Assembly (NCBI GenBank): GCA_025642065.1
Contig: JAODUP010000107.1
Location: forward strand, 851,501 to 915,500
Source: Paralvinella palmiformis
Lineage: Eukaryota; Annelida; Polychaeta; Terebellida; Alvinellidae
DNA length: 64,000 nt
Direction of reading: 5' to 3'
Below are positions 1 to 11,760 of the stretch, in pieces (position 1 is the first letter of the stretch; every line of letters starts with the position of its first letter). The translations under genes and the position numbers were made by a program. The notes beneath the pieces are model-generated. The model was given only the letters and a program-made list of their open reading frames with translations. It was not told the DNA's origin and ran no database searches.

Positions 1-363
1 TCCTTTTGATATAGTTGCCGTGGGCGAACACACACACATCTGTTTGTTGAGAAACGCATAGAAATGTACTGAAAGGTTTGGTTACCGTACAGAAACGAGT
101 TGTTCTGCTTGAACTAGGAGGTTCTGTGATTACCCGTATATTTTTGCCATTTTTATGTAAAGTAATTGAATTAAATAACATTTTACGGCAGTGTTGCGTG
201 TGTTTGTTAAATTGTGTCTTCTATTTGAAACTGGAAGCAGACACACCAACACAAATATACGCAGAGGATGTGCACCATTCAACTTTTTTTCAAACGATGC
301 TTTAATCCACTTTTCCAGAAATACACAGAGATGGTGTAATATAAACCCGAAGTCGCACTGCTT

Positions 364-367
<4 letters not shown>

Positions 368-416
<49 letters not shown>
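368..416. repeat. (TA)n microsatellite
   Basis: Almost pure TA alternation. Confidence 0.95.
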
Positions 417-418
<2 letters not shown>

Positions 419-424
419 TGAGAG

Positions 425-560
425 AGAGTACAGTTGTTAGAGCACTCTGCTGTAAATCACCAGGATGTGGGTTCAAATCTTACTCATATTCGTATTTTAG
501 GGATTCATTTCTCTATGTTGTCGCCCGTCGACCACATCCTCCAAATGTAACAAGTACCTA
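425..560 (+). mobile_element. tRNA-like SINE
   Basis: CAGTTGTTAGAGCACTCTGC and GGATGTGGGTTCAAATCTTA are A- and B-box-like. The following sequence is unrelated to family A. Confidence 0.4.
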
Positions 561-662
561 GGCTAAACGACTCAATTACTACTACTAGTACCTACTAACA
601 GTAACAGTGTTGTTCCTATGAGGCCCTCAAGATACGTGTGTGTGTGTGGGGGGGGGGGGGAG

Positions 663-1083
663 TCCTATAAAAGTAAAGACCCCTATACGTAACAAATGAG
701 AAAAGGTTTATAAAACAAACTGTTTTTTCTGCGAGGCGAAACAATGTTACCTGCGTTGGATGATGATGATGATGATGATGATAATGATTGATGTTTTACG
801 GCCACGTTTCTGTACATGGTAGGCTAAATGGACCGAGCGACCTCCAACGGTAATGAAGCGAAGTCAAAGATGAAACACCCCTCAGATATGCCCACGCCGA
901 GATTCGAACACGTGTGTTAGTGATTTGATCCGACGCGCTAGCAACTAGACCACAGGGGCGCCCCCACAGGCTCCCAAGACACGCGTATATAAAAGTGAAG
1001 CGGCTTATAGGTACCAAATTAGATAAAGTTTATAAAAACAATATGTTTTCTCTGCGAGGCGAAACAATGTTACGTGCGATGGA
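663..1083. repeat. Direct duplication flanking a SINE
   Basis: A block of about 95 bases ending TCTGCGAGGCGAAACAATGT occurs at 663-758 and again at 985-1083. The minus-strand SINE A lies between the two copies. Confidence 0.6.
760..966 (-). mobile_element. tRNA-derived SINE family A
   Basis: Near-full copy. The head (GGGGCGCC..., A and B boxes) is at the right and the CATCAATCATCAT-type tail, expanded to (GAT)n, at the left. The family body includes GGTCGCTCGGCCCATTTAGC and GTGGCCGTAAAACATCAATC. Confidence 0.8.
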
Positions 1084-1382
1084 CAATTGTTTTATAATCA
1101 GATTAATGCCATTCTACAATTAGATTAGCCGAATTATCGGGTTACGGACCTGACTGTGCAGGGCTGGACGGTTTCCGGGATCAGGGCAGTCAGCCTGGTT
1201 AGCCTAAACTACGTGACGGGTCTGATTACTAGGCTAATTTAACCTAAAAAACTTTATATAAATTATATAAATCAGCCTACAAGCTACACCAATAAGTTCC
1301 GAACACATTCGAAACTTTGTGCGCGTGTGCGCGCGCGATTTGTTTAGCCTTGGTCACATCCTGGAACATTTGGCCTAAGGAT

Positions 1383-1492
1383 GATTGCTCAGGGAAACGT
1401 CCCACAAATGTGGATATGGGTCGAATTCGAACCCACAGTCTGACGGTGTGCGTCGTATTGCTTTAACAACTGCACTATCTTGATGTTCCCGA
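1383..1492 (-). mobile_element. SINE family B, minus strand
   Basis: The reverse complement has GTGGGTTCGAATTCGACCC then TTTGTGGGACGTTTCCCTGA. Confidence 0.6.
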
Positions 1493-1510
1493 CTATTTTA
1501 ATTGTTGTTG

Positions 1511-1572
1511 GTGATGATTGATTTTTACAGCCACTTTTATGAACATAGTAGGCTAAATGGGCCGAAGTAACT
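1511..1572 (-). mobile_element. SINE A, 3' fragment
   Basis: Contains the tail block GATGATTGATTTTTACAGCC and GTAGGCTAAATGGGCCGA only. Confidence 0.6.
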
Positions 1573-1925
1573 GTTGTATTAGTAGTAGTAGTAGTAGTAG
1601 TAGTAGTCCTATAAGGTGTTTATTTACCACTGACGGATGTGCTTTAAGTATAATAATAATAATGGTCTGAATATCAGTTTTTACGTAGCTGAAGTAAGAG
1701 AGACACTATCCCACAGAGATTGTCTGTATAATGCAATGTGTCCTCACTCTGTAGCACAACAATGCCGTTTTGTTGTGTGCTTACGTTTGGCGGTGTCCTT
1801 CCCCGGCCGAAGTCCGCAATCCGACACCCACTCGGCTCCCACAGGGGTGTCAGGCTCACGTCATCAAAGCGCGATGCGTCTCCCCGATCCATCACGTACG
1901 ATAGCGTTCACCTATCTACCATACA

Positions 1926-2096
1926 CCATGGCCTAACTGGTAGCGCGGTTGGCCACAGATCTATAGCACCTGGGTTCAAACCCCAGTCGGCTATATCAGA
2001 AGGGTGTTTCATCTTCCACTTCACCTCGTTACCGTTGGAGGTCGCTCGGCCCATTTAACCTACATTGTGCACAAAAGTGGCCGTAAAACATCAACA
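1926..2096 (+). mobile_element. SINE A, alternative-head subfamily
   Basis: The head CCTAACTGGTAGCGCGGTTG and GGTTCAAACCCCAGTCGG differs from the common head. The body and tail are standard family A. Confidence 0.75.
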
Positions 2097-2325
2097 TTTT
2101 TTTTTTCTACAACACACAATCATCCTCAGCTGTGTGTGGCGTGCCTCAATTTTGTCTCGTAATGTGTGTGTTGTTCGGAGTTTCTCGGCTTTTCAGGCCG
2201 AGTGAGTAGTAATTACAGATATCTGTGCTGACACGAAATCATGAGATACATTTCGGAGATTTAAAGAGAGGAATACAATCACGCCATTATGTGATCTTTT
2301 ACTTACAGTAATCGTAGGCGATCGG

Positions 2326-2460
2326 ATGGCGCGATTGTAAGAGCGCGGCGTTGCAAACATTCGGATTTCGGGTTCGAATCTGAATCGCGTTTGTCTTAAT
2401 TGTTGGATATTTCCCCGGGAAGTAGCATCTCGGCCATATTTTCCAGATCACCCATTCTTT
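2326..2460 (+). mobile_element. SINE family B, diverged
   Basis: GATTGTAAGAGCGCGGCGTT, TTCGGGTTCGAATCTGAATC and a GGATATTTCCCCGGGAAGT body match family B order. Confidence 0.55.
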
Positions 2461-2802
2461 CACTCACTTATACCAAACGTGTCGTCTAAACGCCTCAAAT
2501 AAAACGTCAGGCTGGTCAGCTCTAAGGTTAGGAGATACTGCAAGCAAAAACCACTCTAATGTCTTATGACCGAGATAGGTGGTCATCACACAAGTCATTG
2601 TTACAGCGTTGACAAGGACTGAACGAGCACATTGGTCTGGGATCAATTTGGTGCAAGGACATTCTCGATGCACACACCCGTAAAGTATTTACTCACCAGG
2701 TGGTGACAGTGTAGCCCATTGGACCGACACAAACACAGAAACGACAATCATGTTAGTGCCGACTCAGTAATGCATTCTGAAGCTTCGACACGGGGCGTTC
2801 TA

Positions 2803-2890
2803 ATGGGCCAGCGGTTAGAGCACCGCACTTCAAATATCCGGCTTATAGGTTCGAATCTGACTCGAACCTGTATCACGGTCATACATTGGA
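2803..2890 (+). mobile_element. tRNA-like SINE head, cut by a SINE A insertion
   Basis: GGGCCAGCGGTTAGAGCACC (A box) and ATAGGTTCGAATCTGACTCG (B box) run up to the 5' end of the SINE A at 2894. Confidence 0.5.
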
Positions 2891-2893
2891 TGG

Positions 2894-3076
2894 CGGGGCG
2901 CCTCCGTGGCCTAACCGGTAGCGCGGTTGGCCACAGATCTATAGCATCTGGGTTCAAATCCCGGCCGGGCTATGTCAGAAGATTGTTTCATCTTTCACTT
3001 CGCCTCTTTAGCTGTGGAGGTCGCTCGGCCCATTTAGCCTACCATGTGGACAAAAGTGGCCGTGAACAGCAACATT
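2894..3076 (+). mobile_element. SINE A, alternative-head subfamily
   Basis: GCGCCTCCGTGGCCTAACCG, then GGTTCAAATCCCGGCCGGG, then the family A body and tail. Confidence 0.8.
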
Positions 3077-3133
3077 TACATTTTGCGTTTACAGTGAGGA
3101 TGGCTGTTTAACTGAAAACAATAGGGTCTAATT

Positions 3134-3310
3134 CTGTGGTCTAACTGATATAGCGGATTCTTATCCATATTCGAATCCATGGCCAAGAGCCTCGTTTAAA
3201 TCCCGGCCTCTGTCTTTGATGGATGTTTCAACTCTCACTTCGTTTCGTGTCCTTTGAAGATTGTTGGGACCGAATAATCTATCATCCAGTGGCTGGAAAA
3301 TAACGAAATA
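3134..3310 (+). mobile_element. SINE A, highly decayed
   Basis: GTGGTCTAACTGATATAGCG, GATGGATGTTTCAACTCTCA and a degraded GGACCGAATAATCTATCATC follow the family order with many changes. Confidence 0.45.
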
Positions 3311-3350
3311 ATATTTAAATATTTTCATCGGATGAGTTGAGTCTTTTTGG

Positions 3351-3534
3351 GGGCGCCTCCGTGGTCTAGCGGTAGCGTGTTGGACCACAGATCACTACCC
3401 CCCGTGTTTGAATCTCGGCGTGGGCATATCTGAAGGTTGTTTCATCTTTGACTTCGCTTCATTACTTTAGGAGGTCGTTCGGCCCATTTAGCCTACCGTG
3501 TGCACAAAACTGGCCGGAGAACATCAATCATCAG
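3351..3534 (+). mobile_element. SINE A, common-head subfamily
   Basis: GGGCGCCTCCGTGGTCTAGC through ACATCAATCATCA, near full length. Confidence 0.85.
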
Positions 3535-3927
3535 TCCGAAATGCGTACGGACGAAAAGCCCTGGTACGAAATGACTCCAGTCCAAGTCCGGCCAATCGCC
3601 TCACCGTACCCAGCTGACTGATATATAACATAACAAGGGAAACGCCATAAAACCGTAATTAATATACGACGTACACCTCGTTGTTGTACTCTGTTGTACT
3701 GCGGCATTTCACCTGTATGTAACAAGGTTAAGTATTAAATCCGACACATGTCTGGATGTTGTACGGAAGGAACAATGCAGCGCGGCTCATACGGATGGGA
3801 ATTAGAGCGCGGGCGATTTTTAAGTATTTACGTGTTCTATTTTCGAATATCGGCGATGGTTATTTCTAATTTGAAACTCGGCCGATACGGACACGAAGGT
3901 TGATGGTTCACATCGATCGAAGTTTTA

Positions 3928-4092
3928 GGGCGACTCCGTGGTCGCAGATCACTACCACCCGAGTTCGAATCTCTCGTTGCGGCCATATCTGAAGGGTGTT
4001 TCATCTTCGACTTCGCCTCACTACCGCTGGAGGTCGCTCGGCCCATTTAGCCTACCTGTTGCACAAAAGTGGCCGTAAAATATCAATTAATC
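3928..4092 (+). mobile_element. SINE A with a deletion in the head
   Basis: GGGCGACTCCGTGGTC joins directly to GCAGATCACTACCACCC, losing about 20 bases between the A box and the GATCACTACC motif. The rest is standard. Confidence 0.75.
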
Positions 4093-4895
4093 ACATTCGA
4101 ATTCGAATTTCAAAATATTTTAGTTCGAATGTAGATTGCGGTTCAGTTTTGCCATTTCAGTGTGGTTGATTTCGAGTTTTTTGGTTCATTTGGGTGAACT
4201 TTGAACATGAAGGTAGTTCGGATTGAATTCGATTCACAGCTTTGGACCGCGATCGGTTTCGTTGCGTTTCGAGCCTACATAGATTTAGCCCGCACTGTGC
4301 ACAGAAGTGATTGTGGAACAATCGGCATTTAACATATCGATAGTTCAGCCCGATCGATTTCTTTTCCTATGAATATCAAGGCGGCTGTGCTTGATGAATG
4401 CGGGTACTTTCCAATATTCGGTGGCTGGCTTGCGGAAGACGCTGTAACATGGCGATGATTTGAGAGGTTGAGTGGCTCGGTTTGGCTTATTCTTTACAGC
4501 TCGGTAGAATTATTCGGACATCTGCCGTGAGATGTCTGTCTGTTTTTTTGTTCTGTTCGTTGGCTGGCGGAGAATGTGGTGCGTATTCTTATGTACACTG
4601 TTGTGTCTGGTGGGTAAGACCGGACTTTGCGTACACTGTACGCGGGGGTATGGCTGGATTTAGGTATTAAAGTCGTGTTTTCACGTGCTAGGATAGCAAC
4701 TGTTTTATTTACGCGTGATTACGGGTAGCTGGGTGGGTCGACGAGTGAGTGAGTGATTTACCAACTGATTGCCACATTGAGGTCATTTAGAGTTGACCGA
4801 TTTTGTCGCCCTCTAGTACCCACTCACAGGAATATACAGGCATGTCTTATGGCTGTTTGTCTTCATAATGTAGACGAAAGGATATATAAAGATAA

Positions 4896-4975
4896 TGAAA
4901 TAGAAGATGAAACATCCTTCACACATCCCATTCCTAGAAGTCTGTGACCAACCGCTCTACCAGTTGGATTATGGA
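4896..4975 (-). mobile_element. SINE A head fragment
   Basis: GAAGATGAAACATCCTTCAC and CCAACCGCTCTACCAGTTGG are the reverse complement of the body start and head. Confidence 0.5.
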
Positions 4976-4988
4976 TAAATATCCAAAT

Positions 4989-4989
<1 letters not shown>

Positions 4990-5045
<56 letters not shown>
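4990..5045. repeat. (TA)n(GA)n microsatellite
   Basis: A TA run passes directly into a GA run. Confidence 0.95.
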
Positions 5046-6396
5046 ACAACACAATAGCCTAGTCGGAGAGAACAATTGACCACAAATCTTGATCTTTCCC
5101 GTGTCAGGTGCTGTTGTCAAACACGTAGATCAACCAACAGTTGGTGGTGTGGCGGGGGGAGGGGGGGGGGAGGTGAATTGTTATGCGTTATGGTATGTCT
5201 ATACTGGGATACTAACATTGTTGGTTCATGTGATGATGATGATGATGATGTCTTCTTTGTTCAGTTTTTGTTCCTACTGTGTTGTTTGCCGTGACAATAT
5301 TGCCGAATCAAATGGTCTTTTAACCTGTTTATGTTGCCATAGATCGCCATTAGTACTAAGGTCCGTGCTATATACACATGTCACTGGGGTCGGCCTGATG
5401 ACGTCTGTGTCATTTTCTAGCTCCGCGCCTAAAATAGTTCGACCTGTGTGTGTGTGTGTGTGTGTGTTGGCCTATCGCTGTAAACAAGATTATGTCCTGT
5501 GTAATGGTCTCGTTTGTCGCCGTATGTCGTGAATTTGGGGTAGCACACTGTCGTTTTCCGCGTTCACGTGAGTCATTGCCGAAAAGTAAACTTCTAGGGA
5601 AATAAAGTGAACTAGGGATTGTTTTTGTTTAGCCTATGTTGTTATCTATTGACAGAGAGCGAGAGAGACTGGTGGGACATTACACCTGTCTCAACATGAA
5701 CAGTCGCAACTCTGGTTCAGTCCCCTGAGGAATCGTCCAGAGTTTGAATTCACGGTTCGAGATCCTCTGTGCCTGTGTCTTATTATACACGGCAAATACA
5801 CGCACACACACACATATACGTTCATAATCGTAACGTTATGGCAAATGTAAAACACAGAGTGGGAAGAATATAACTTTGGTTTTAAATATTAGATTAGTCC
5901 ATTTCATCTAAAACTGGCAATTCCGGAATTAGAATTGGCTATCTATTTCAATTCTAATTTGATACTGATCCCACTGGAATGAACGCGTGTACGCGTGTAC
6001 TTGCCACCGGTCGTCCCGGAATCGTACATACGTTAGTTGGTGGTCGTGATTCAGCTTCATTCGACGTAATCCCAGAATAGCATCTTCGGTGTTCCTAATT
6101 ATGTGTGAGGCCCGGAAGAGGGCGTCGCAATAGGCGCTGCTTTGATTTGCGAGCGACCTGCAGTGGGGGGGGGGGGTGATTATGTGATATGGCGGCGGCG
6201 AATGATCGGTGTTCGTCCGTCAATGGGGAACCACTAGTCTCGCTTGTGTTATTAATTCGTCGAGAGCCACTGGGTGATGTCTGGTCCAGTTAATGCCCAT
6301 CGAGCATGAGATCGGGTCGGTGTAGGTGTGTGCCTGTTGGGTATTGTTTGGCTAGCTACCGCATTGTACGGGGCTGGGTATCTATGACACAGATTT

Positions 6397-6401
<5 letters not shown>

Positions 6402-6458
<57 letters not shown>

Positions 6459-6459
6459 T
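6402..6459. repeat. (CT)n(TA)n microsatellite
   Basis: A CT run passes directly into a TA run. Confidence 0.95.
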
Positions 6460-6717
6460 AACCTGTTAAATATTGTTGTTTTTTGTCATGATTGTTCATC
6501 CGATGGGTTAAGTGGGTCAAGATAACAGTAAAAGTGATGACCATGAAGTCGAATGAAAAATGATTCACTCTTCAAGTGTGGTTCTTTTGGGATTTAAACA
6601 AGGCTTTAGAATTAAACACGGAGCTATCAACTTCGCATTGGAGGCACCGTGTGTGTGTGTATGCGTGTGCAGTTATATACGCACTGAACATTATCGTCTA
6701 GCCAGCTGATTACTAAC

Positions 6718-7155
6718 AAAGTTCGTGTTTCCAGGCTTCCCTATCACCAACGAATATTAAAGTTCGTGTTTCCAGGCTCCCCTATCACCAACGAATATTA
6801 AAGTTCGTGTTTCCAGGCTCCCCTATCACCAACGAATATTAAAGTTCGTGTTTCCAGGCTCCCCTATCACCAACGAATATTAAAGTTCGTGTTTCCAGGC
6901 TCCCCTATCACCAACGAATATTAAAGTTCGTGTTTCCAGGCTCCCCTATCACCAACGAATATTAAAGTTCGTGTTTCCAGGCTCCCTATCACCAACGAAT
7001 ATTATAGTTCGTGTTTCCAGGCTCCCTTATCACCAACGAATATTAAAGTTCGTGTTTCCAGGCTCCCTTATCACCAACGAATATTATAGTTCGTGTTTCC
7101 AGGCTCCCTTATCACCAACGAATATTAAAGTTCGTGTTTCCAGGCTCCCTTATTA
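6718..7155. repeat. 41-bp minisatellite, 11 copies
   Basis: The unit AAAGTTCGTGTTTCCAGGCT... starts at 6721, 6762, 6803, 6844, 6885, 6926, 6967, 7007, 7048, 7089 and 7130. The period is 40-41 and the copies are nearly identical, differing mainly in a C-run and an A/T change. Confidence 0.95.
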
Positions 7156-7674
7156 GCTTTGACCATATCCATTAAAAGCTGGCACATTCTTGCTACCTAT
7201 TACGTATTCCCAAGTTCGGCGTATCCAGGTCAGTTGTTGAAATCGCTGTTTAGTAAAAATGTTTAATCCATTTATGAGTCTAGCCGGTTGAACACGTCTA
7301 TTGGCCATTGAAGTACTGTCACCGGAGTAGAGGGACGAAATTGAAACCCGAAATCAACGAACGCTGAATAGATCTCGGGATCTTATTAACTACCGGTTGT
7401 TGATGTGGCCATCGTATATCGCATAAATCTCGAGACTATATAACGGATCGTGTGTATTTATTGTGGTAGGCCGAGGTACTTGATGTAAGAAATTCCACGA
7501 GGAAAACAGATAGGCATCGTTTGGTGAATATTTTAAAATTTACTACTCGAAGTGATTCTTTCGAGAAAAAAATAACATCCGTCGTGCAATGTTTATTGGA
7601 AATTTTTAGGTTTTACACATCTTTAAAAAAAATTATACTACAGTATTATTATTATTCCTAGTAAACGTTGCTAC

Positions 7675-7843
7675 TTTGCAGCTGTTTTTTCTCACATGGT
7701 GAGCTAAATCGGCTGATCGACCTACAGAGGTAATGCGAAGTAATAGATGAAACACCCTACAGACATAGCCTGACTGGGGTTTGAAACCATTACTAGAGTT
7801 CTTGTAGCAAACCGCGCTATTAGTTAGTCTACGGAGACGCCAT
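7675..7843 (-). mobile_element. SINE A, decayed
   Basis: TGGTGAGCTAAATCGGCTGA, GATGAAACACCCTACAGACA, and head remnants ending CTACGGAGACGCC. Confidence 0.6.
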
Positions 7844-7849
7844 TATTAT

Positions 7850-7892
7850 AATAATGATGATGATGATGATAACCATCATCATTATCATCATG
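7850..7892. repeat. (GAT)n / (ATC)n inverted tract
   Basis: AATGATGATGATGATGATAA is followed at once by CCATCATCATTATCATCAT, giving a potential hairpin. Confidence 0.75.
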
Positions 7893-8189
7893 TGGAGTGT
7901 GTTTAGCTCAATCATTTCGGGATTTTCCTATTTGACGTAGGCGATCGTTTAGCACTTAGCCGATCTCTGATGGACGGTAATTGGCCGACTCTCTTGTTTC
8001 AATGCACGCGCGATAATAGTGCTGTATCCGGCAGTCAGGTCGCTACTAAATGTGGCTAGAGTGCGCGTGTGCTGGCCACTTGGTGGACTTATGGGGAGTA
8101 AAGTTGGCTGTCAGCTGACGTCATCTCTTCGATCTGGTCGAAGCTCATATTAACTGTATTGAGGTTTTTTTTCTTCAGTTGACCAATTG

Positions 8190-8328
8190 AGTTCGAATCT
8201 CGGTGTGGGCATATCTGAAGGGGGTTTCATCTTTGACTTTCATCATTACCTTTGTAGGTCGCTCGGCTCATTTAGCCTACCCTGTGCACAAAGATGGCCG
8301 TAAGACATCAATCATCATCAGTTGACCA
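8190..8328 (+). mobile_element. SINE A lacking its 5' head
   Basis: Begins at GTTCGAATCTCGGTGTGGGC and continues through the body to ACATCAATCATCATC. Confidence 0.75.
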
Positions 8329-8431
8329 ATTGAAATCATCACCTGTCCCCTGTTGAATATTTATTCGTGGATGTATATTTCGCGAACGATCGGTAATTGT
8401 TGTTAAAAATATACGATGAGCGAATTCCTAT

Positions 8432-8548
8432 AGCGCGGTGGTTGCGGCAAGGGTTGTGGGTTAGAATCTGTCTCAAACCTGTGTTTGTGGGATGTTTCAT
8501 TTAGGAGGCGCACCTCGACCATATATACCAGCGCCGATGCTAAAATAA
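8432..8548 (+). mobile_element. SINE family B
   Basis: TATAGCGCGGTGGTTGCGGC, TGTGGGTTAGAATCTGTCTC and TGTGTTTGTGGGATGTTTCA. Confidence 0.6.
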
Positions 8549-8807
8549 TCAACCAACCAAATATTTGATGAAAATGTTAGAGTAAGTGTGATTTGAGGGA
8601 TACACAGATGACGTTGTGCTTATGGAACATAGATTACTAGATTACTTTGTGTAAATAGTGCCTAGAATCTACAACGGTATTGTATGTATTATAAGAACAT
8701 AGCAACATATACAGATCCCATAATAAACTCATTCGTTAAATATGTTGTTTAATTCAATGTTTCTATCCCGGACCGCTAAATGAGTTTTGTTCTTTCGAAT
8801 TATTAGG

Positions 8808-8861
8808 GGTAGTACACCATATTTGTTTAGCTATGGTAGTACACCATATTTGTTTAGCTAT
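8808..8861. repeat. 27-bp tandem duplication
   Basis: GGTAGTACACCATATTTGTT plus TAGCTAT occurs twice in perfect tandem. Confidence 0.9.
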
Positions 8862-9467
8862 GCTGATAACACATGGGGTCAATTAAATTTGACTGTTCAA
8901 CTTCCATCAATAAATTTATCATTTCCATGTCTGGTCAATTATGGTATAAGAGTAGGGGTAGATACTTGAAGATGGAAAATGCCCCCCCCCCCAAAGGAAA
9001 AACACTATCTGTGGTAAAATCTCAACAGCAAATATTGAAATATTGTTATTGGTTCTTTTATGGAAAAGTTAAATGGTAAATAATTTTTGTGGACAATTCT
9101 AGAATTGGAATTGATGGTCAATTCCAGATTTGAATGAATCCCATGTCTACTGTCGCTGCTGAAACGTTTCGAGATTACGTCAGATCTTCTATGGTTGTGT
9201 GTGCGCGCGCGCATGCGCCTTGTGACCTACCAGTAATGGTTATAATCGATGGCGCGAAATGTCAGGATCAGTTAACTGTATATCGTCTGCCATCCAATAA
9301 CCGTACTGTTGTTTTATAAGGTCTTCGCTGATTGGCTGTTGAGTGAATGTTTTCGAACGAAATCGAATGTGATTGGTCGTCTGACGGAGATACATTAATG
9401 TCGTATAACTTGACCACAATAGACAGTCATAGGTGAACGAAACACGTAATATATATGGTTTACAGCG

Positions 9468-9693
9468 TACCCACAGGATAGGGAAAATGCAGAGAATTTA
9501 AAATTTGGAAAAATACAGGGAAAACACGGAATTGTTATGCCTTCATTCCAAATTTATAGCATTAGAAATGAACGGAGGCCGCGTTACTAAAAAAGTTCAT
9601 TCAACAAGTAATATTTCCACACAATACACAGGGAAATTTCTTAAATAAGACAGGGACAATATAGGGAATTTGATTTTTGTAATCCTGCAGGTA
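9468..9693. mobile_element. MITE-like element, copy 1
   Basis: It begins TACCCACAGGAT and ends with the inverted ATCCTGCAGGTA, 226 bases apart. The interior includes TTTGGAAAAATACAGGGAAA and CAATACACAGGGAAA and matches the copy near 30.2-30.4 kb. Confidence 0.6.
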
Positions 9694-10194
9694 CCCTATT
9701 TTAACTCGTACGAATTCTTGCTGCGCTACCTATATTTAGTTATGATTATTATTAATAGATATAGTAATTCGAGCTTTTTAATAAGAAGTATTTTGTTACT
9801 TCGCTGATTTACATTATTTTTGCTTGAACGCATTTGTGAAAGGGGTTTTGGAGACTTTGTGATAATAATACTATTATTATTATGCATTGGCTCAGTGCGG
9901 TATAATTTATCAGCTCAAGTGTTAATTCGCTTTTGCAGTCTGCGCATAATTCGCATTAAATAGATTTTGTCGTTTATGGTGAAAACTTGAAGATTGAGTT
10001 CGACTTCAATCATGATCCATATCACTTAGGAAGACAGGAGCTGACTCTTAATCTACTGAATGATAACAGAGAGAGAGAGAGGGGGGGGAGAAAAAGAGCG
10101 TATACTATTCCAAGTACGACTGTCTTTAACGATGTACACATACCTACACTGGTTTAGTTTGTTGCAACTGACTAGAGCCCTGTATGGGAATACG

Positions 10195-10365
10195 TGGCGA
10201 TTCGAAAGCACATGTTTGAGAGGATTACGCCGTAGATTTACATGTTCTGGGTTCGAATCTGGCACATGCCCGTGTTTGTGAGATTTTTCCATAAGGTGTC
10301 ACCTCTCAGCCAGATATCATGTCCTAGATGTGACCAGCGACCTGGCTAGGCCAACCAAACAATTT
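10195..10365 (+). mobile_element. SINE family B
   Basis: A B box TCTGGGTTCGAATCTGGCAC precedes CCGTGTTTGTGAGATTTTTC and a CTGGCTAGGCCAACCAAAC end. Confidence 0.55.
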
Positions 10366-10697
10366 TATATCAATATTATTATTGTATTGGATGTACACAT
10401 CATATACGTATTGACATATAGACTGTTGTGTATGGTTGATATTTTCGATCCGGTTTTAGTACAAGCGATATGGCTTATGTCGGTTTGGGGTTTGGTAGAT
10501 TGGGTGGTGCTGGCCGAATACCTGTATTACGCCAATTAACATGTATATATATACGTGAACGAGACATGTATGTTTTGTTCACGTAAATGTAGATGTATGC
10601 TATGTAATCTGGATAATTTTCAAACTGATTTCACCGGTGGTGGCTTTCTGTAGAGCGTATGTTTGACTGCACAGCCCCTTATATCTCATGGCGGGGC

Positions 10698-10699
10698 GT

Positions 10700-10734
<35 letters not shown>

Positions 10735-10807
10735 GGAACGTACATTGTTCTAGTGGCCATCTATCACCATAAATGATATATATTTTGGATCCCCAAGTCA
10801 TTGTTGG

Positions 10808-10843
<36 letters not shown>
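10698..10843. repeat. (CA)n and (TA)n microsatellites
   Basis: CA run at 10700-10730 and TA run at 10811-10843. Confidence 0.95.
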
Positions 10844-10845
<2 letters not shown>

Positions 10846-10987
10846 TCCCGGCCATGATCTGATATAGCTGGAGCCATTAGACTCGGCTGGCCTCGATTTG
10901 ATCTCTTATCCATTAAAGGCACTACACAAGGTTATACACGAGGCCGTGTTATAAACAACGATATATACACGAACAACGAGCCACCAT

Positions 10988-11232
10988 CCTCTCTCTCTCT
11001 CAGTCTGTATATCTCTCTCACAGGCTCCCCCCTCTCTCTCTCAGTCTGTCTCAGTTTGTATGTCTTCTGTCAGTATCTCTCTATCTCAGTCTGTATATCA
11101 CTCTCACATTATCCTCCCTCTCTCAGTCTGTATGTCTTCTGTCAGTCTCTCTCTCTCTCTGAGTCTGTATATCTCAGTCTCCCCTCTCTCTGTCAGTCTC
11201 TCTCTCATTTTGTATCTCTCTCTCTCTCTCAG

Positions 11233-11268
<36 letters not shown>

Positions 11269-11330
11269 CCATATCGCTCTCTCTCTCTCGATCTGTATGC
11301 CTCTCTCAGTCTCTCTCAATCTGTCTTGTC
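10988..11330. repeat. Degenerate pyrimidine-rich CTCTGT/CTCAGT tract
   Basis: Imperfect CTCTCTCAGTCTGTAT units with a central (TA)n. The tract opens reading frames on both strands that have no protein character. Confidence 0.9.
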
Positions 11331-11528
11331 TGTACAACCGTAGTCATTTCTAGTCGGTGATAATAATTATGTGTCTACCGTAATTGTGATTTCCGTCTGT
11401 TATGTGGCCAGTAATATTTCTAGCTTGATGTGCGCTGTAAGAGTGAGTGAGTGAGTGATTGTGTGTGTGAGTGAATTAGGTTATTTAGCACCATTCTAGT
11501 TCCATTTCTAAATACCGGTGTGTAATTT

Positions 11529-11532
<4 letters not shown>

Positions 11533-11566
<34 letters not shown>

Positions 11567-11760
11567 CGATCTCATAATACTAAACTCAGAATACTTATAC
11601 ATATATTTATATATTGTTATTGAATCAGAAAACAGTGTTCTGTGCGTGAGTAGATAGATAGATAGACAGACAGACAGACATAAACGCGCGAGCACACACG
11701 CACACAGAGAGGGGGAGAGGGAGAGAGACACGCACACACAAAGAGTGAGAGAGAGAGAGA
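11533..11760. repeat. (TA)n, (GATA)n/(GACA)n and GA-rich microsatellites
   Basis: TA at 11533-11562, GATAGACA at about 11650-11680, GA-rich to 11760. Confidence 0.9.

Noticed and set aside
6718..7155. CRISPR-like array of short repeats
   Set aside because: Units are contiguous with no distinct spacers, the genome is animal, and it is an ordinary minisatellite.
9134..9319. Candidate ARRDC first exon
   Set aside because: The frame does not read as an arrestin N-domain start and has no phase-1 donor.
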